Origin: Gallionellaceae bacterium | GTDB taxonomy: Bacteria; Pseudomonadota; Gammaproteobacteria; Burkholderiales; Gallionellaceae | DNA length: 39,975 bases | Direction of reading: 5' to 3' | Assembly (NCBI GenBank): GCA_009885195.1 | Contig: VFLG01000085.1 | Location: forward strand, 1-39,975 | Shown here: in pieces, positions 19,169 to 27,288 of the stretch | How positions within the stretch are numbered: position 1 is the first letter of the stretch | Layout: each line of letters begins with the position of its first letter | Made by a program: the position numbers and the translations under genes | The notes under the pieces: model-generated | What the model was told of the DNA's origin: nothing | Database searches by the model: none | Seen by the model: the letters and a program-made list of their open reading frames with translations, nothing else

Positions 19169-20679
19169 CCCAAAACTTTCCTTGATGAAAGCTGCCTGCG
19201 CTGTACCAACCTGGCCCAGACCAACATGCTCACGATAAGAATCAGCACCGCCGCGTTGCCCCAACGTACATACGGTGTGCTGCCCGCATAGCCCTGCGCC
19301 AGTCCGGTGAGTATGCCCTCCTGATGCTGCGGCAGCATCTGCTGAATCGCGCCATTGCGGCCGATGATGGAAGTCACGCCGGTGTTGGTGGCGCGCAGCA
19401 TCATGCGCCCGCTTTCTAGCGCACGCATCTGCGCAATCTGGTTGTGCTGCATGGCCGCGTGCGATTTGCCATACCAGGCATCGTTGGTGACATTGACCAG
19501 CAAAGTTGCCTCCGGCAGATAGCGGATGACCTCCTCGCCGAACACGTCCTCGTAACATATCTGCACCGCCACGCGCTGTCTCGCTATGCGCAATACCTGT
19601 TGCCGCTCGCCGCCGCGCGCCAGGTCAGACATTGGAATATTCAATACCTCGTTGATAAACCAGCCCAGCGCCGGGCGCAGCGGGATAAATTCGCCGAACG
19701 GAACCAGATGGTTCTTGCGGTAGCTTTGGCTATCCGCCGTGCCGAGCGTGAACACGCTGTTGTAATACAGCCCGCGCTCGCGTTCGAAGGCACCGATGAG
19801 CAGATCGCCGCCAGTCTGGCGCGCATGGTCACGCAAGATCGCCAGGTAGTTTTCAGGCAATTCCTGGCGCAACAGCGGCAGCGCGGTTTCTGGCAGAACG
19901 ATCAGGCGTGCATCGCTCTGCAACACCAGTCGGCGGTAGCTTTCCAGTGTACTGACCAGCTTCTCTTCGCGGAACTTGAGTTCTTGCGGGATATTGCCCT
20001 GCACCAGCGCAACCGTAATTGGCTCGCCCTCAGGTGCTGTCCACTCCACCGTGCGCAGAGCCGCCCCGCCGCCCCACAGTAAAACTAACGCCAGCAGTGC
20101 CATTTTGCCCGGCTTGCTCCACCGAGTCTGCCATAGCAAAGCCAGCAAACCCGCGCTCACCGCCACCGCCAGCGACACGCCATACACGCCCAAGATGGGC
20201 GCATAGCCCGCCAGGGGACTGGCAGATACTTGCGAATAACCCATTGCCAGCCACGGGAAGCCGGTGAAGAGCAGGCCGCGCAGCCATTCCAGCAGCACCC
20301 ATAATGCGGGCATGACCAGCACCAGGCGCGCCCAAACAGGGGCATGCAATCTGCCCTGGGCAAAACCGGCAATGGCGGGTAGCAACGCTAATGTTGCAAC
20401 GAACAACGCGGTCGCGGCCAGCGCCAGCAAGAATGGCATGTCGCCATAGTCATGCAGCGCGACGTATATCCAGCCGATACCTCCGCCGAACAACCCAAAA
20501 CCAAAGACGAAGCCTAACCAGGCTGCCGCGCGTTTACCGTTGGTGTGCTGCCACTGCAAAAACAGCAACGCCAGCGCAAAAACTGCCAGCGGAAACAGCG
20601 ACCACGGCGCAAAGCCGAGCACTGCCAACAGGCCAGAACAAAAAACAAATGCGGATTTTTTCAGGCGCAGGGTATTCAC
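19165..20679 (-). CDS. lnt: Apolipoprotein N-acyltransferase
   Basis: Lnt adds the third acyl chain to the N-terminal cysteine of lipoproteins in the inner membrane. With the GTG at 20679 the product is 504 residues, close to E. coli Lnt. The N-terminal half has at least six hydrophobic segments, and the nitrilase-like catalytic domain follows. The triad is visible as E in [12 protein letters not shown] in [11 protein letters not shown] and C in [10 protein letters not shown]. The frame stays open up to 20847, but that part would overlap the start of the divergent cyclase gene and lacks family similarity. ATG codons at 20745 and 20760 are other possible starts. None has a clear Shine-Dalgarno. 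The stop overlaps the GIY-YIG start. Confidence 0.93.
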   Translation of the reverse strand: MNTLRLKKSAFVFCSGLLAVLGFAPWSLFPLAVFALALLFLQWQHTNGKRAAAWLGFVFGFGLFGGGIGWIYVALHDYGDMPFLLALAATALFVATLALLPAIAGFAQGRLHAPVWARLVLVMPALWVLLEWLRGLLFTGFPWLAMGYSQVSASPLAGYAPILGVYGVSLAVAVSAGLLALLWQTRWSKPGKMALLALVLLWGGGAALRTVEWTAPEGEPITVALVQGNIPQELKFREEKLVSTLESYRRLVLQSDARLIVLPETALPLLRQELPENYLAILRDHARQTGGDLLIGAFERERGLYYNSVFTLGTADSQSYRKNHLVPFGEFIPLRPALGWFINEVLNIPMSDLARGGERQQVLRIARQRVAVQICYEDVFGEEVIRYLPEATLLVNVTNDAWYGKSHAAMQHNQIAQMRALESGRMMLRATNTGVTSIIGRNGAIQQMLPQHQEGILTGLAQGYAGSTPYVRWGNAAVLILIVSMLVWARLVQRRQLSSRKVLG

Positions 20680-20840
20680 TGGGGACGGGGCATGATTGAT
20701 TTTACGGATTATACGGTGTAACTTGCGTCCTTGAAGTGCCCGCATGAGGGTAACATACATGGCAGTAAACAAGCCGTGCTCAGCCAACCAGGCCAGGCCG
20801 GAAGTCACCCTGACCATACGATGCCGGTTCCAGCTTAAAC

Positions 20841-21761
20841 ATGCCACAACAGACTGAAAAACTTGCCATCCTGTTCGCGGATATCAGCGGCAGCGCGGCG
20901 CTGTACGACACGCATGGGGACAGTGTGGCGCGACAAATGGTGGCAAGGTGCATCAACACCATGTCGGGTGCAATCCACGCCTACCAGGGCACGCTGATCA
21001 AAACCATAGGCGATGAAATCATGTGCCGCTTTCCCAGCGCCGAAGCTGCCCTGCACGCTGCATGCGCCATGCAGGCGGCAGTGGAAAACATCAAACCGGG
21101 AGACAATCTCCCCCTTGCCGTTCCCATGCACATTCGCATCGGCTTTAATTATGGCGAAGTAATCTGCGAACCGGATGATGTATATGGCGATACAGTCAAT
21201 GTCGCTGCGCGCATTACCGCCATAACCAGGGCGCGTCAAATCTCGGCGACCCAGGCAGTAATCGACACTTTGCCGCCCGCCCTGCGGAAACAGACGCATA
21301 AAATTCAGCGCACTGAAATCAAAGGTAAACAGGGTCAATTTGATATTTATCAGGTTGACTGGGAGCCTGATGATATGTCGCGTACCCGGATCGGCAAAGC
21401 AACATTGCGCATGCCCGCAGAAACCGGCGGAGAATTAACCCTGAATTATCACGGCCAATCAACAAAGGTGAACGAGCAACATAAGAGCGCCGTGCTGGGC
21501 CGAGAGGATACCTGTGAAATTATCATGCCAGGTAATTTTGCCTCACGCCAGCACGCTCGCGTGGAATTTTGTTTCGGCAAATTTATCCTTACCGATCAAA
21601 GCATGAACGGCACCCACATCCGTTTCAGTGACGGTCGAGTGGTAAGCGTCATGCGTGAAGCGACGGTATTGCATGGCTCCGGCTTAATCAGCCTGGGACA
21701 AAATTTCTCCGAAAACCCTACCGAGCTTATTAAATTTTCTGTTTCATCTGCCGATACCTGA
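20841..21761 (+). CDS. Class III adenylate/guanylate cyclase with C-terminal FHA domain
   Basis: The 306-residue soluble protein has a class III cyclase homology domain at about residues 6-170. Metal-binding aspartates are D14 in LFADISGSAALYD and D58 in IKTIGDEIMCRF. The purine-site region CEPDDVYGDTVNVAARI contains the aspartate expected for ATP and the conserved N and R. The domain therefore looks catalytically complete and adenylate-type. A phosphothreonine-binding FHA domain follows at about 215-300, with VLGREDTCEIIMPG, SRQHARVEF and DQSMNGTHI. This suggests cAMP production linked to Ser/Thr phosphorylation, but no kinase gene is seen nearby. The ATG has no Shine-Dalgarno and lies in a gap shared with divergent lnt. 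Confidence 0.92.
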   Translation: MPQQTEKLAILFADISGSAALYDTHGDSVARQMVARCINTMSGAIHAYQGTLIKTIGDEIMCRFPSAEAALHAACAMQAAVENIKPGDNLPLAVPMHIRIGFNYGEVICEPDDVYGDTVNVAARITAITRARQISATQAVIDTLPPALRKQTHKIQRTEIKGKQGQFDIYQVDWEPDDMSRTRIGKATLRMPAETGGELTLNYHGQSTKVNEQHKSAVLGREDTCEIIMPGNFASRQHARVEFCFGKFILTDQSMNGTHIRFSDGRVVSVMREATVLHGSGLISLGQNFSENPTELIKFSVSSADT

Positions 21762-21768
21762 CCCTGCA

Positions 21769-21795
21769 CCGGCGGGATAGCGTAGTTTCCGCCGG
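21769..21795 (+). other. GC-rich hairpin after the cyclase gene
   Basis: CCGGCGG (21769-21775) pairs with CCGCCGG (21789-21795) across a 13-base loop, eight bases after the stop. There is no T run, so it is at best a weak terminator or an mRNA-stabilising hairpin. Confidence 0.4.
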
Positions 21796-21856
21796 CTTGC
21801 CCGACAAATAATAATTGTTGAAAAGGAAAAAAGTGATATTGACTGGAAGAGCGTGA

Positions 21857-21904
21857 CCAAGGATACTTCAGAAATATGCGGTTGAATTCCCTATCCTTGG
21901 AGAG
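21857..21904 (+). promoter_or_regulatory. Leader hairpin that could mask the ribosome binding site of the next gene
   Basis: CCAAGGATA (21857-21865) is the reverse complement of TATCCTTGG (21892-21900). The right arm runs into GGAGAG (21899-21904), the Shine-Dalgarno of the gene starting at 21908. Pairing could reduce access to that site. No known riboswitch class is recognised. Confidence 0.35.
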
Positions 21905-21907
21905 AAA

Positions 21908-22666
21908 ATGTTCAATAAAATAAAGTCTGCGCTTAGCCGTAAACCCGAAAGTGTTTTACCCGAAAGTGTTCCAGCGGTTGTTACGATGCCCGTGTTGAAA
22001 CAACCGGCCAGCCAAGCGACGTCTGCGAAATGGAAACTCCACCTCCACGATGAAGAACTGGTTGAAGTAAACGCGTTCGCGGATCGTATCATCAACCATG
22101 ATCACAAGTACTCAAAGCACTCGATTGCGACTCCCAAGCTGGTACACCTCCACTGGCTTTACCACAAGCTGGTCAAGGCAGAGGAGAAGAGGGAGCAGGG
22201 AGAGGAAATCCCGAGCCAATTCAAAATCTTTGAATCTGATTCAAATAGACGAAACGATTGGGGTGCCTATGCTATGGCAAATAATAACCCTGATTTTCTT
22301 CAAGAACATGCGGAAAGAATTTCTATTCTGAATGTTGATACGGCAGGGGATGGAGCCATGCTGGGCAAAAAGTTGGTGTATGTTGCCGACTATGTGGTGA
22401 ATAAGTGTCACATGAGCCACTATTTTCCAGACATTCGCTACCTCTTACACCTGGAGAAGAATCCAGGTGATCTGGACAAAATCCCAGCGGTTTTAAAGAA
22501 TGGGAAAGTCAATATATTTCTTGGAACCGTAATCATGAAATTGTCTAAGCCCCACGCCTTGGCAACAACGTGGCGGGGGAAAAACTTCGAAACGGAGTTG
22601 GTTTGTTTGGACACCCAACTTGTCGGTGAAACAATTCAATTCGTGATGATCAAACAGCAAGCGTAG
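21908..22666 (+). CDS. Hypothetical protein
   Basis: I do not recognise this 252-residue protein. It looks soluble, with no signal peptide or membrane segment. The N-terminal 45 residues are low in complexity and include a short repeat, PESVLPESVP, encoded by two copies of ACCCGAAAGTGTT. After that it is rich in K, H and E, with KHSIATPKLVHLHWLYHKLVKAEEKREQ suggesting an alpha-helical stretch (about 75-105). The C-terminal half has mixed hydrophobic strands such as VNIFLGTVIMKLS. GGAGAG lies just before the ATG, so it is probably a real gene. It is more AT-rich than its neighbours and stands alone between the cyclase and the pseudouridine synthase, which suggests acquired DNA. Confidence 0.7.
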   Translation: MFNKIKSALSRKPESVLPESVPAVVTMPVLKQPASQATSAKWKLHLHDEELVEVNAFADRIINHDHKYSKHSIATPKLVHLHWLYHKLVKAEEKREQGEEIPSQFKIFESDSNRRNDWGAYAMANNNPDFLQEHAERISILNVDTAGDGAMLGKKLVYVADYVVNKCHMSHYFPDIRYLLHLEKNPGDLDKIPAVLKNGKVNIFLGTVIMKLSKPHALATTWRGKNFETELVCLDTQLVGETIQFVMIKQQA

Positions 22667-22946
22667 CCCGAATGAAATGCAATGTAATCCAGGGCAGTCT
22701 TGGGCACGCACACCATCACCCGAATTATGACCTTCGGCCTGCTCCGTGCTACGAGACTAACCACATGGGATGAATGAAGGTTGCATTAACACATTTCAAC
22801 AGTCCGTTGCTCATGCCGCCCCCCCTTTATAAAGCTGTTGCAGGACGATGCTGCTCACAATCATGTAGCATAGCGCCCCGCATCATCCCTCGAATGAATT
22901 TACAGCGCATGTCGCTTGACCAAGCATCGGGCCTTGACTACAAAAA
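22667..22946. other. 280-base gap without a recognised gene
   Basis: The first 35 bases (GTAGCCCGAATGAAATGCAA and on, starting in the stop codon region of the upstream gene) resemble one arm of a common REP element. The rest shows no open reading frame with family similarity. TTGACC at 22916 with TACAAA 17 bases later resembles a promoter, but it would start transcription inside the next gene's start codon. Confidence 0.4.
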
Positions 22947-23678
22947 ATGGAAAAAATACGCCTCTCCAAACTGATGTCCGAACAGGGTTTGTGTTCGCGC
23001 CGCGAAGCCGACAGCTATATTGAGCGCGGCTGGGTGCTGGTGGACGGCAAACCCGTTACCGAATTGGGCACCCGGATAGACCCCGCCCAGCGCATCACGC
23101 TGAACCGTGCCGCGCAAAACAAACAGCAGACGCGCGTGACCATCCTGTTGAACAAACCGATAGGCTATGTTTCGGGACAGGCGGAAGACAATCACAAACC
23201 CGCCGTCACTCTGATCAACGCGGCCTCACGCTGGCCTGCCGACAAGTCGCCGCTGCATTTCCATCCCATGCATTTGAATGGCATCGCGCCCGCAGGCCGC
23301 CTGGATATTGATTCGCAGGGTTTGCTGGTACTGACTCAGGATGGCCGCATTGCCAAACAACTAATCGGTGAAGACTCTGCCATCGACAAGGAATATCTGG
23401 TGCGCGTGCAGGGCAAGATAGTCGGCAATGGCCTGTCCATGTTGAACCATGGCCTGAAATTGGACGGCGTGCCGTTGAAGCCGGCCAAAGTGAGCTGGCA
23501 GAATGACGACCAATTGCGCTTCATTCTGCACGAGGGGAAAAAACGCCAGATCCGCCGCATGTGCGAACTGGTAGGTCTGAAAGTTACCGGGTTAAAGCGC
23601 GTGCGCATCGGCAAGGTCAAGCTGGGTGATTTGCCCACCGGGCAATGGCGCTACCTGCGCGAGGACGAAATGTTCTGA
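22947..23678 (+). CDS. rRNA pseudouridine synthase, RsuA/RluB/RluF family
   Basis: The 243-residue enzyme converts a uridine in rRNA to pseudouridine. It has an N-terminal S4 RNA-binding domain (about residues 3-50, [20 protein letters not shown]). The catalytic domain starts at [13 protein letters not shown], and the catalytic aspartate lies in [18 protein letters not shown] (near 120). The motif [21 protein letters not shown] (near 195) is typical of the RsuA group. The wording of the catalytic motif is closest to RluF (23S rRNA U2604), but the subfamily cannot be fixed without alignment, so no symbol is given. No good Shine-Dalgarno is seen. It is followed by a long palindromic repeat. Confidence 0.9.
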   Translation: MEKIRLSKLMSEQGLCSRREADSYIERGWVLVDGKPVTELGTRIDPAQRITLNRAAQNKQQTRVTILLNKPIGYVSGQAEDNHKPAVTLINAASRWPADKSPLHFHPMHLNGIAPAGRLDIDSQGLLVLTQDGRIAKQLIGEDSAIDKEYLVRVQGKIVGNGLSMLNHGLKLDGVPLKPAKVSWQNDDQLRFILHEGKKRQIRRMCELVGLKVTGLKRVRIGKVKLGDLPTGQWRYLREDEMF

Positions 23679-23685
23679 CAGGCAA

Positions 23686-23823
23686 GTAGGGTGGGCACGA
23701 TTTTCCCCGCAAGGGGGAGGCCGTGGTTGTACAGCCGACAAGTCGGCAACAACCACGCACTGTGCCCACGCGGATGTCGGACTTCGCAATGAATGATGGT
23801 GGGCAGAGGGCTGCCCACCCTAC
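23686..23823. repeat. GTAGGGTGGGCA palindromic repeat
   Basis: Terminal arms GTAGGGTGGGCA (23686-23697) and TGCCCACCCTAC (23812-23823) enclose a nested hairpin (CGTGGTTGT with ACAACCACG). The same GTAGGGTGG start is used by the repeat at 27135-27207. It separates the pseudouridine synthase from the ABC exporter genes. Confidence 0.75.
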
Positions 23824-23856
23824 GCAAATGTTTCTTCGTTTTCAATTGGGATTTAA

Positions 23857-24543
23857 ATGATAGCCCTTAGCCAAGTCAGCCGCAGCTTCACGGTGGGCGA
23901 TCAGCAGGTCGCCGCCTTGCGCAACATCGACCTGAACATCGCGGCGGGCGATTATGTTTCCATCATGGGGCCGTCCGGTTCCGGGAAATCCACATTGCTT
24001 AATTTGATCGGCTTGCTGGATCGCCCGAGTTCCGGCACTTACAAGCTGGATGGCGGCAACGTCACCGATTTGAACGACGAACAACAGGCCAAGGTGCGCA
24101 GCGAAAAGATCGGCTTTGTGTTTCAGGCGTTTCATTTAGTGCCGCGCCTGACTGCGGCGATGAACATCGAACTGCCGCTGATTCTGGCGGGTGTTGCAGT
24201 CGCCGAACGAAAAGCTCGCGTGGCGCAATTGCTGGAAAATTATGGTTTGGCGGATCGTGCCGATCATCGCCCCGATCAACTCTCCGGTGGACAGCGCCAG
24301 CGCGTGGCGATTGCGCGTGCCACCAGTATGCATCCGACTGTGCTGCTGGCCGACGAGCCGACCGGCAATCTCGATCAGACCACCGGCAAAGAAGTGATGA
24401 ACCTGCTCGAACAAATGGTCGCGCAGCAAGTGGCCTTGATCGTCGTCACCCACGATCCGGTGATCGGCGGACGCGCGACGCGCCAGTTGCATATGGTGGA
24501 TGGGCAGATTACCAGCGAGAACAAATCGTCGGGGGGCACGTGA
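23857..24543 (+). CDS. ABC transporter ATP-binding protein, MacB/LolD type
   Basis: A 228-residue ATPase of the family that powers MacB- and Lol-type mechanotransmission systems. Walker A is [11 protein letters not shown] (near residue 38), the Q-loop is [12 protein letters not shown], the signature is [14 protein letters not shown] (near 142), and Walker B with its glutamate is [12 protein letters not shown] (near 164). The switch histidine is in VVTHDP. It is followed by two FtsX-type permeases in the same direction, so it most likely energises a heterodimeric exporter. A repeat of about 100 bases separates it from the first permease. No membrane-fusion protein gene lies next to it here, so the substrate stays unknown. 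Confidence 0.93.
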   Translation: MIALSQVSRSFTVGDQQVAALRNIDLNIAAGDYVSIMGPSGSGKSTLLNLIGLLDRPSSGTYKLDGGNVTDLNDEQQAKVRSEKIGFVFQAFHLVPRLTAAMNIELPLILAGVAVAERKARVAQLLENYGLADRADHRPDQLSGGQRQRVAIARATSMHPTVLLADEPTGNLDQTTGKEVMNLLEQMVAQQVALIVVTHDPVIGGRATRQLHMVDGQITSENKSSGGT

Positions 24544-24575
24544 GAACAGATTGTTCATTAGCGCCATACCTGTTC

Positions 24576-24672
24576 CTTCCCCCATGCAGGGGGAAGGGTA
24601 GGATGGGGGTAGAGTCGATGAGACTCAGAATTTCTACCCCCTCCCTAACCCTCCCCCTGCAAGGGGGAGGGG
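24576..24672. repeat. C-rich/G-rich double hairpin repeat inside the ABC operon
   Basis: CCTTCCCCC (24576-24584) pairs with GGGGGAAGG, and CCTCCCCCTGCAAGGGGGAGG forms a second hairpin near the right end. TCTACCCCC pairs with GGGGGTAGA across the middle. It resembles the element at the window start. It may tune expression between the ATPase and its permeases. Confidence 0.7.
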
Positions 24673-24690
24673 ATTATTGGTGTTATTGAG

Positions 24691-25899
24691 ATGAAATTGA
24701 TTGACGTCTTGCTTTTCGCCTCCGGCAGCCTGCGCGGCAGCCGCACCCGCACTTTGCTGATGATCCTGGCGATGTCCATCGGCGTGGCATCGGTGGTGGT
24801 GCTGACCGGCTTGGGCGAGGGCGCGCGGCGTTACGTCATCAATCAGTTTTCATCGCTAGGCACTAATCTGGTCATCGTGTTTCCTGGACGCACCGAGACT
24901 GCGGGTATCGGGCCGGGAATGTTACTTGGGCAGATTCCGCGCGAACTTAGCCTGGACGATGCGCAAGCCCTGTTGCGCAGCCGTGCCATCAAGCGCCTCG
25001 CGCCGCTGACGGTGGGTTCGACGCAGATTTCTTTCGGTGCGCTCAACCGCGAAGTGGTGGTGCTGGGTTCAACGGCAGATTTGATTGATGTGCGCCAGAT
25101 GTCGCTAAGTCAGGGGCGGTTCCTGCCCGCTGGAGACATACGTTCCAGCGAGTCGGTGGCCGTGCTGGGCGCCAAGATCACGCGCGAGCTGTTCGGTCAG
25201 GAACCGGCCATCGGCGCCAGGGTACGGCTGGGCGACCGGCGCTTTCGCGTGATCGGCGTGATGGCCACACAGGGCGAATCAATGGGTCTCAACACCGACG
25301 AGTTGGTCATCGTGCCGGTCGCCTCGGCGCACATGCTGTTCAATACCTCCGGCTTGTTGCGCATTCTGGTCGAAGCGAAAAGTCGCGATACCGTCGAGCT
25401 GGCGAAACACGATGTGGAAGAAATCATGTTTGAACGGCACGGCGGCGAACGCGATGTGACGGTCATCACCCAAGATGCGGTGCTGGCGACCTTCGACCGC
25501 ATCTTGCGCGCGTTGACGCTGGCAGTGGGCGGCATCGCCTCCATCAGTCTGGCAGTGGCGGGCATCCTGATCATGAACGTGATGCTGATCGCGGTGTCGC
25601 AACGCGTCAAGGAAATCGGCCTGCTCAAGGCATTGGGCGCGCCCGCCGTGCAAATCAGGAACTTGTTTTTTGCCGAAGCGATTTTATTGTCCAGCATCGG
25701 CAGCGTGGCCGGTTTGATACTGGGTCAGGCAGGCGTCATGGTGATCGCGCAAATCTATCCAACCTTGCCGGTAGCTGCGCCTTGGTGGGCAGTGCTGGCG
25801 GCGTTGGGCACATCGCTCGGTACCGGGATACTGTTCAGCGTATGGCCGGCCAGACGTGCGGCGCAGCTTGATCCGGTGATGGCGCTGGCGAGGTCATAA
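24691..25899 (+). CDS. ABC transporter permease, MacB/FtsX type (first of two)
   Basis: The 402-residue membrane protein has one N-terminal membrane segment (about residues 20-42, TLLMILAMSIGVASVVVLTG). A large periplasmic MacB-type core domain follows to about 270. Three C-terminal membrane segments make up the FtsX domain: about 278-305, 325-350 and 362-388. The motif KEIGLLKALGAP and the ending WPARRAAQLDPVMAL are typical of the family. Its stop is one base before the start of the second permease, so the two are surely co-translated and likely form a heterodimer. The upstream Shine-Dalgarno is weak. Confidence 0.93.
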   Translation: MKLIDVLLFASGSLRGSRTRTLLMILAMSIGVASVVVLTGLGEGARRYVINQFSSLGTNLVIVFPGRTETAGIGPGMLLGQIPRELSLDDAQALLRSRAIKRLAPLTVGSTQISFGALNREVVVLGSTADLIDVRQMSLSQGRFLPAGDIRSSESVAVLGAKITRELFGQEPAIGARVRLGDRRFRVIGVMATQGESMGLNTDELVIVPVASAHMLFNTSGLLRILVEAKSRDTVELAKHDVEEIMFERHGGERDVTVITQDAVLATFDRILRALTLAVGGIASISLAVAGILIMNVMLIAVSQRVKEIGLLKALGAPAVQIRNLFFAEAILLSSIGSVAGLILGQAGVMVIAQIYPTLPVAAPWWAVLAALGTSLGTGILFSVWPARRAAQLDPVMALARS

Positions 25900-25900
25900 A

Positions 25901-27100
25901 ATGCTACTCCCCGACCTGATCCGCCTCACCACCTCCAGCATCCTCGCCTATCGGATGCGCAGTTTTCTGACCGGTCTGGGCATCGCCATCGGTATCACGG
26001 CGGTGATTCTACTTACCTCCATCGGCGAAGGCCTGCATCAATTCGTGCTGGCTGAATTCAGCCAGTTTGGCACCAATCTGATCAACATCCAGCCCGGCAA
26101 GACGCAGACACATGGTGCGAATGTCGGCATGTTCGGCTCGGTCAGGCCGCTTTCCATCGAGGATGCGCAAGCCTTGCGCCGCTTGCCGAATGTCGAGTAT
26201 GTCACCCCCGGTGTGCAGGGCAATGCCGAGGTGCGCGCCAATGGCAAGACGCGCCGCACCATGGTGTCCGGGGTGGGTCACGAAATGACCGACATCTTCA
26301 ACATGAAGGTGCAGACCGGCAGTTTTTTGCCGGATGATGATCCGACCCAGGCACGCGCCATGGTGGTGCTCGGCGCAAAGGTGCGTCAGGAACTGTTTGC
26401 CGGGCAGAATCCGCTCGGCAGTTATTTGCGCATCGGCGGCCAACGCTATCGGGTGATCGGCGTGATGGAGCCGAAAGGGCAGGTGTTGGGGTTTGATTTG
26501 GATGACGCGGTTTATATTCCTGCTGCGCGAGCGATGGAGCTGTTCAATCGCGTCGGGCTGATCGATATCCACCTCAGCTACAAAGCCAGCACCGACTCGA
26601 AAAGCATGGTGGCTGCCATCACCGCGCTGCTCAAGGAGCGGCACGGGCGCGAAGATTTCACGATAACTCCGCAAGAAAAGGCGCTTGAAGTGCTGGGTTC
26701 GGTGCTGGATGTGATCACCTTCGCGGTGGGCGCACTGGGCGGAATTTCCCTGCTGGTGGGCGGGGTCGGCATCTTGACCATCATGACCATGGCGGTCACC
26801 GAACGCACTGCCGAGATCGGCTTGCTGCGTGCTTTGGGTGCGCGAGAACGGCAGGTGCTGACGCTGTTTCTGGGCGAGGCGATATTGCTCTCCGCGCTGG
26901 GTGGTCTGGCCGGGCTGGCGCTGGGTGTCGGCATCGCACAGGTGTTGCATTTGCTGTTTCCGGCTTTGCCGGTGCACACGCCGTGGCTGTTTGCCGTGCT
27001 CGCCGAATTGAGTGCGATTACTATCGGTCTCGCGGCGGGTGTGATGCCCGCACGGCGCGCGGCAAGGCTGGATCCGGTCGAGGCGTTACGGACAGAATGA
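25901..27100 (+). CDS. ABC transporter permease, MacB/FtsX type (second of two)
   Basis: This 399-residue homologue of the first permease has the same layout. The N-terminal membrane segment is near residues 20-42 (FLTGLGIAIGITAVILLTSI). A periplasmic core domain follows, then three FtsX membrane segments. The ERTAEIGLLRALGARERQVL motif and the ending MPARRAARLDPVEALR are present. The N-terminal sequence FGTNLINIQPGKTQTHG closely parallels FSSLGTNLVIVFPGRTET of the first permease, so the pair arose by duplication. It closes the three-gene exporter unit and is followed by a long inverted-repeat element. Confidence 0.93.
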   Translation: MLLPDLIRLTTSSILAYRMRSFLTGLGIAIGITAVILLTSIGEGLHQFVLAEFSQFGTNLINIQPGKTQTHGANVGMFGSVRPLSIEDAQALRRLPNVEYVTPGVQGNAEVRANGKTRRTMVSGVGHEMTDIFNMKVQTGSFLPDDDPTQARAMVVLGAKVRQELFAGQNPLGSYLRIGGQRYRVIGVMEPKGQVLGFDLDDAVYIPAARAMELFNRVGLIDIHLSYKASTDSKSMVAAITALLKERHGREDFTITPQEKALEVLGSVLDVITFAVGALGGISLLVGGVGILTIMTMAVTERTAEIGLLRALGARERQVLTLFLGEAILLSALGGLAGLALGVGIAQVLHLLFPALPVHTPWLFAVLAELSAITIGLAAGVMPARRAARLDPVEALRTE

Positions 27101-27107
27101 GTAAGTC

Positions 27108-27288
27108 CAGGGTAAATTTGTTCTCTGAAAAAATGTAGGGTGGATAAGCGTAGCGCATCCACCAATTTTGGCTGGCACGGTGGATGCGCTACGCTTATCC
27201 ACCCTACTGCTCTTTGATTGACCGGGACTCATAAAACGCCAGCCATCATTTATTTTAATAACATATTTCCGAGAACAAATTTACCCTG
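27108..27288. mobile_element. MITE-like element with perfect 18-bp terminal inverted repeats
   Basis: CAGGGTAAATTTGTTCTC at 27108-27125 is the exact reverse complement of 27271-27288. Imperfect pairing seems to continue for another ten bases inward. The 181-base interval contains a second, 29-bp perfect palindrome and no gene. The last base of the right arm is the G of the earP GTG start, so the element abuts the coding sequence. No clear target duplication is seen. Transposition is inferred from architecture only. Confidence 0.6.
27135..27207. repeat. GTAGGGTGGATAAGCG repeat, 29-bp perfect arms
   Basis: The arms at 27135-27163 and 27179-27207 are perfect reverse complements, starting GTAGGGTGGATAAGCG, around a 15-base loop. 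It is nested inside the larger inverted-repeat element and shares its outer end with the repeat at 23686. Confidence 0.85.

Noticed and set aside
19169-19558. Upstream extension of the GIY-YIG frame
   Set aside because: It lies inside lnt in another frame and carries no similarity. The domain begins only after the lnt stop.
20680-20847. N-terminal extension of lnt to the GTG at 20847
   Set aside because: It would overlap the start of the divergent cyclase gene, has no Shine-Dalgarno and gives a protein longer than the family. The possibility of an ATG at 20745 or 20760 remains.
22916-22944. TTGACC-N17-TACAAA as a promoter for the pseudouridine synthase gene
   Set aside because: Transcription would begin at or after the start codon, leaving no leader.
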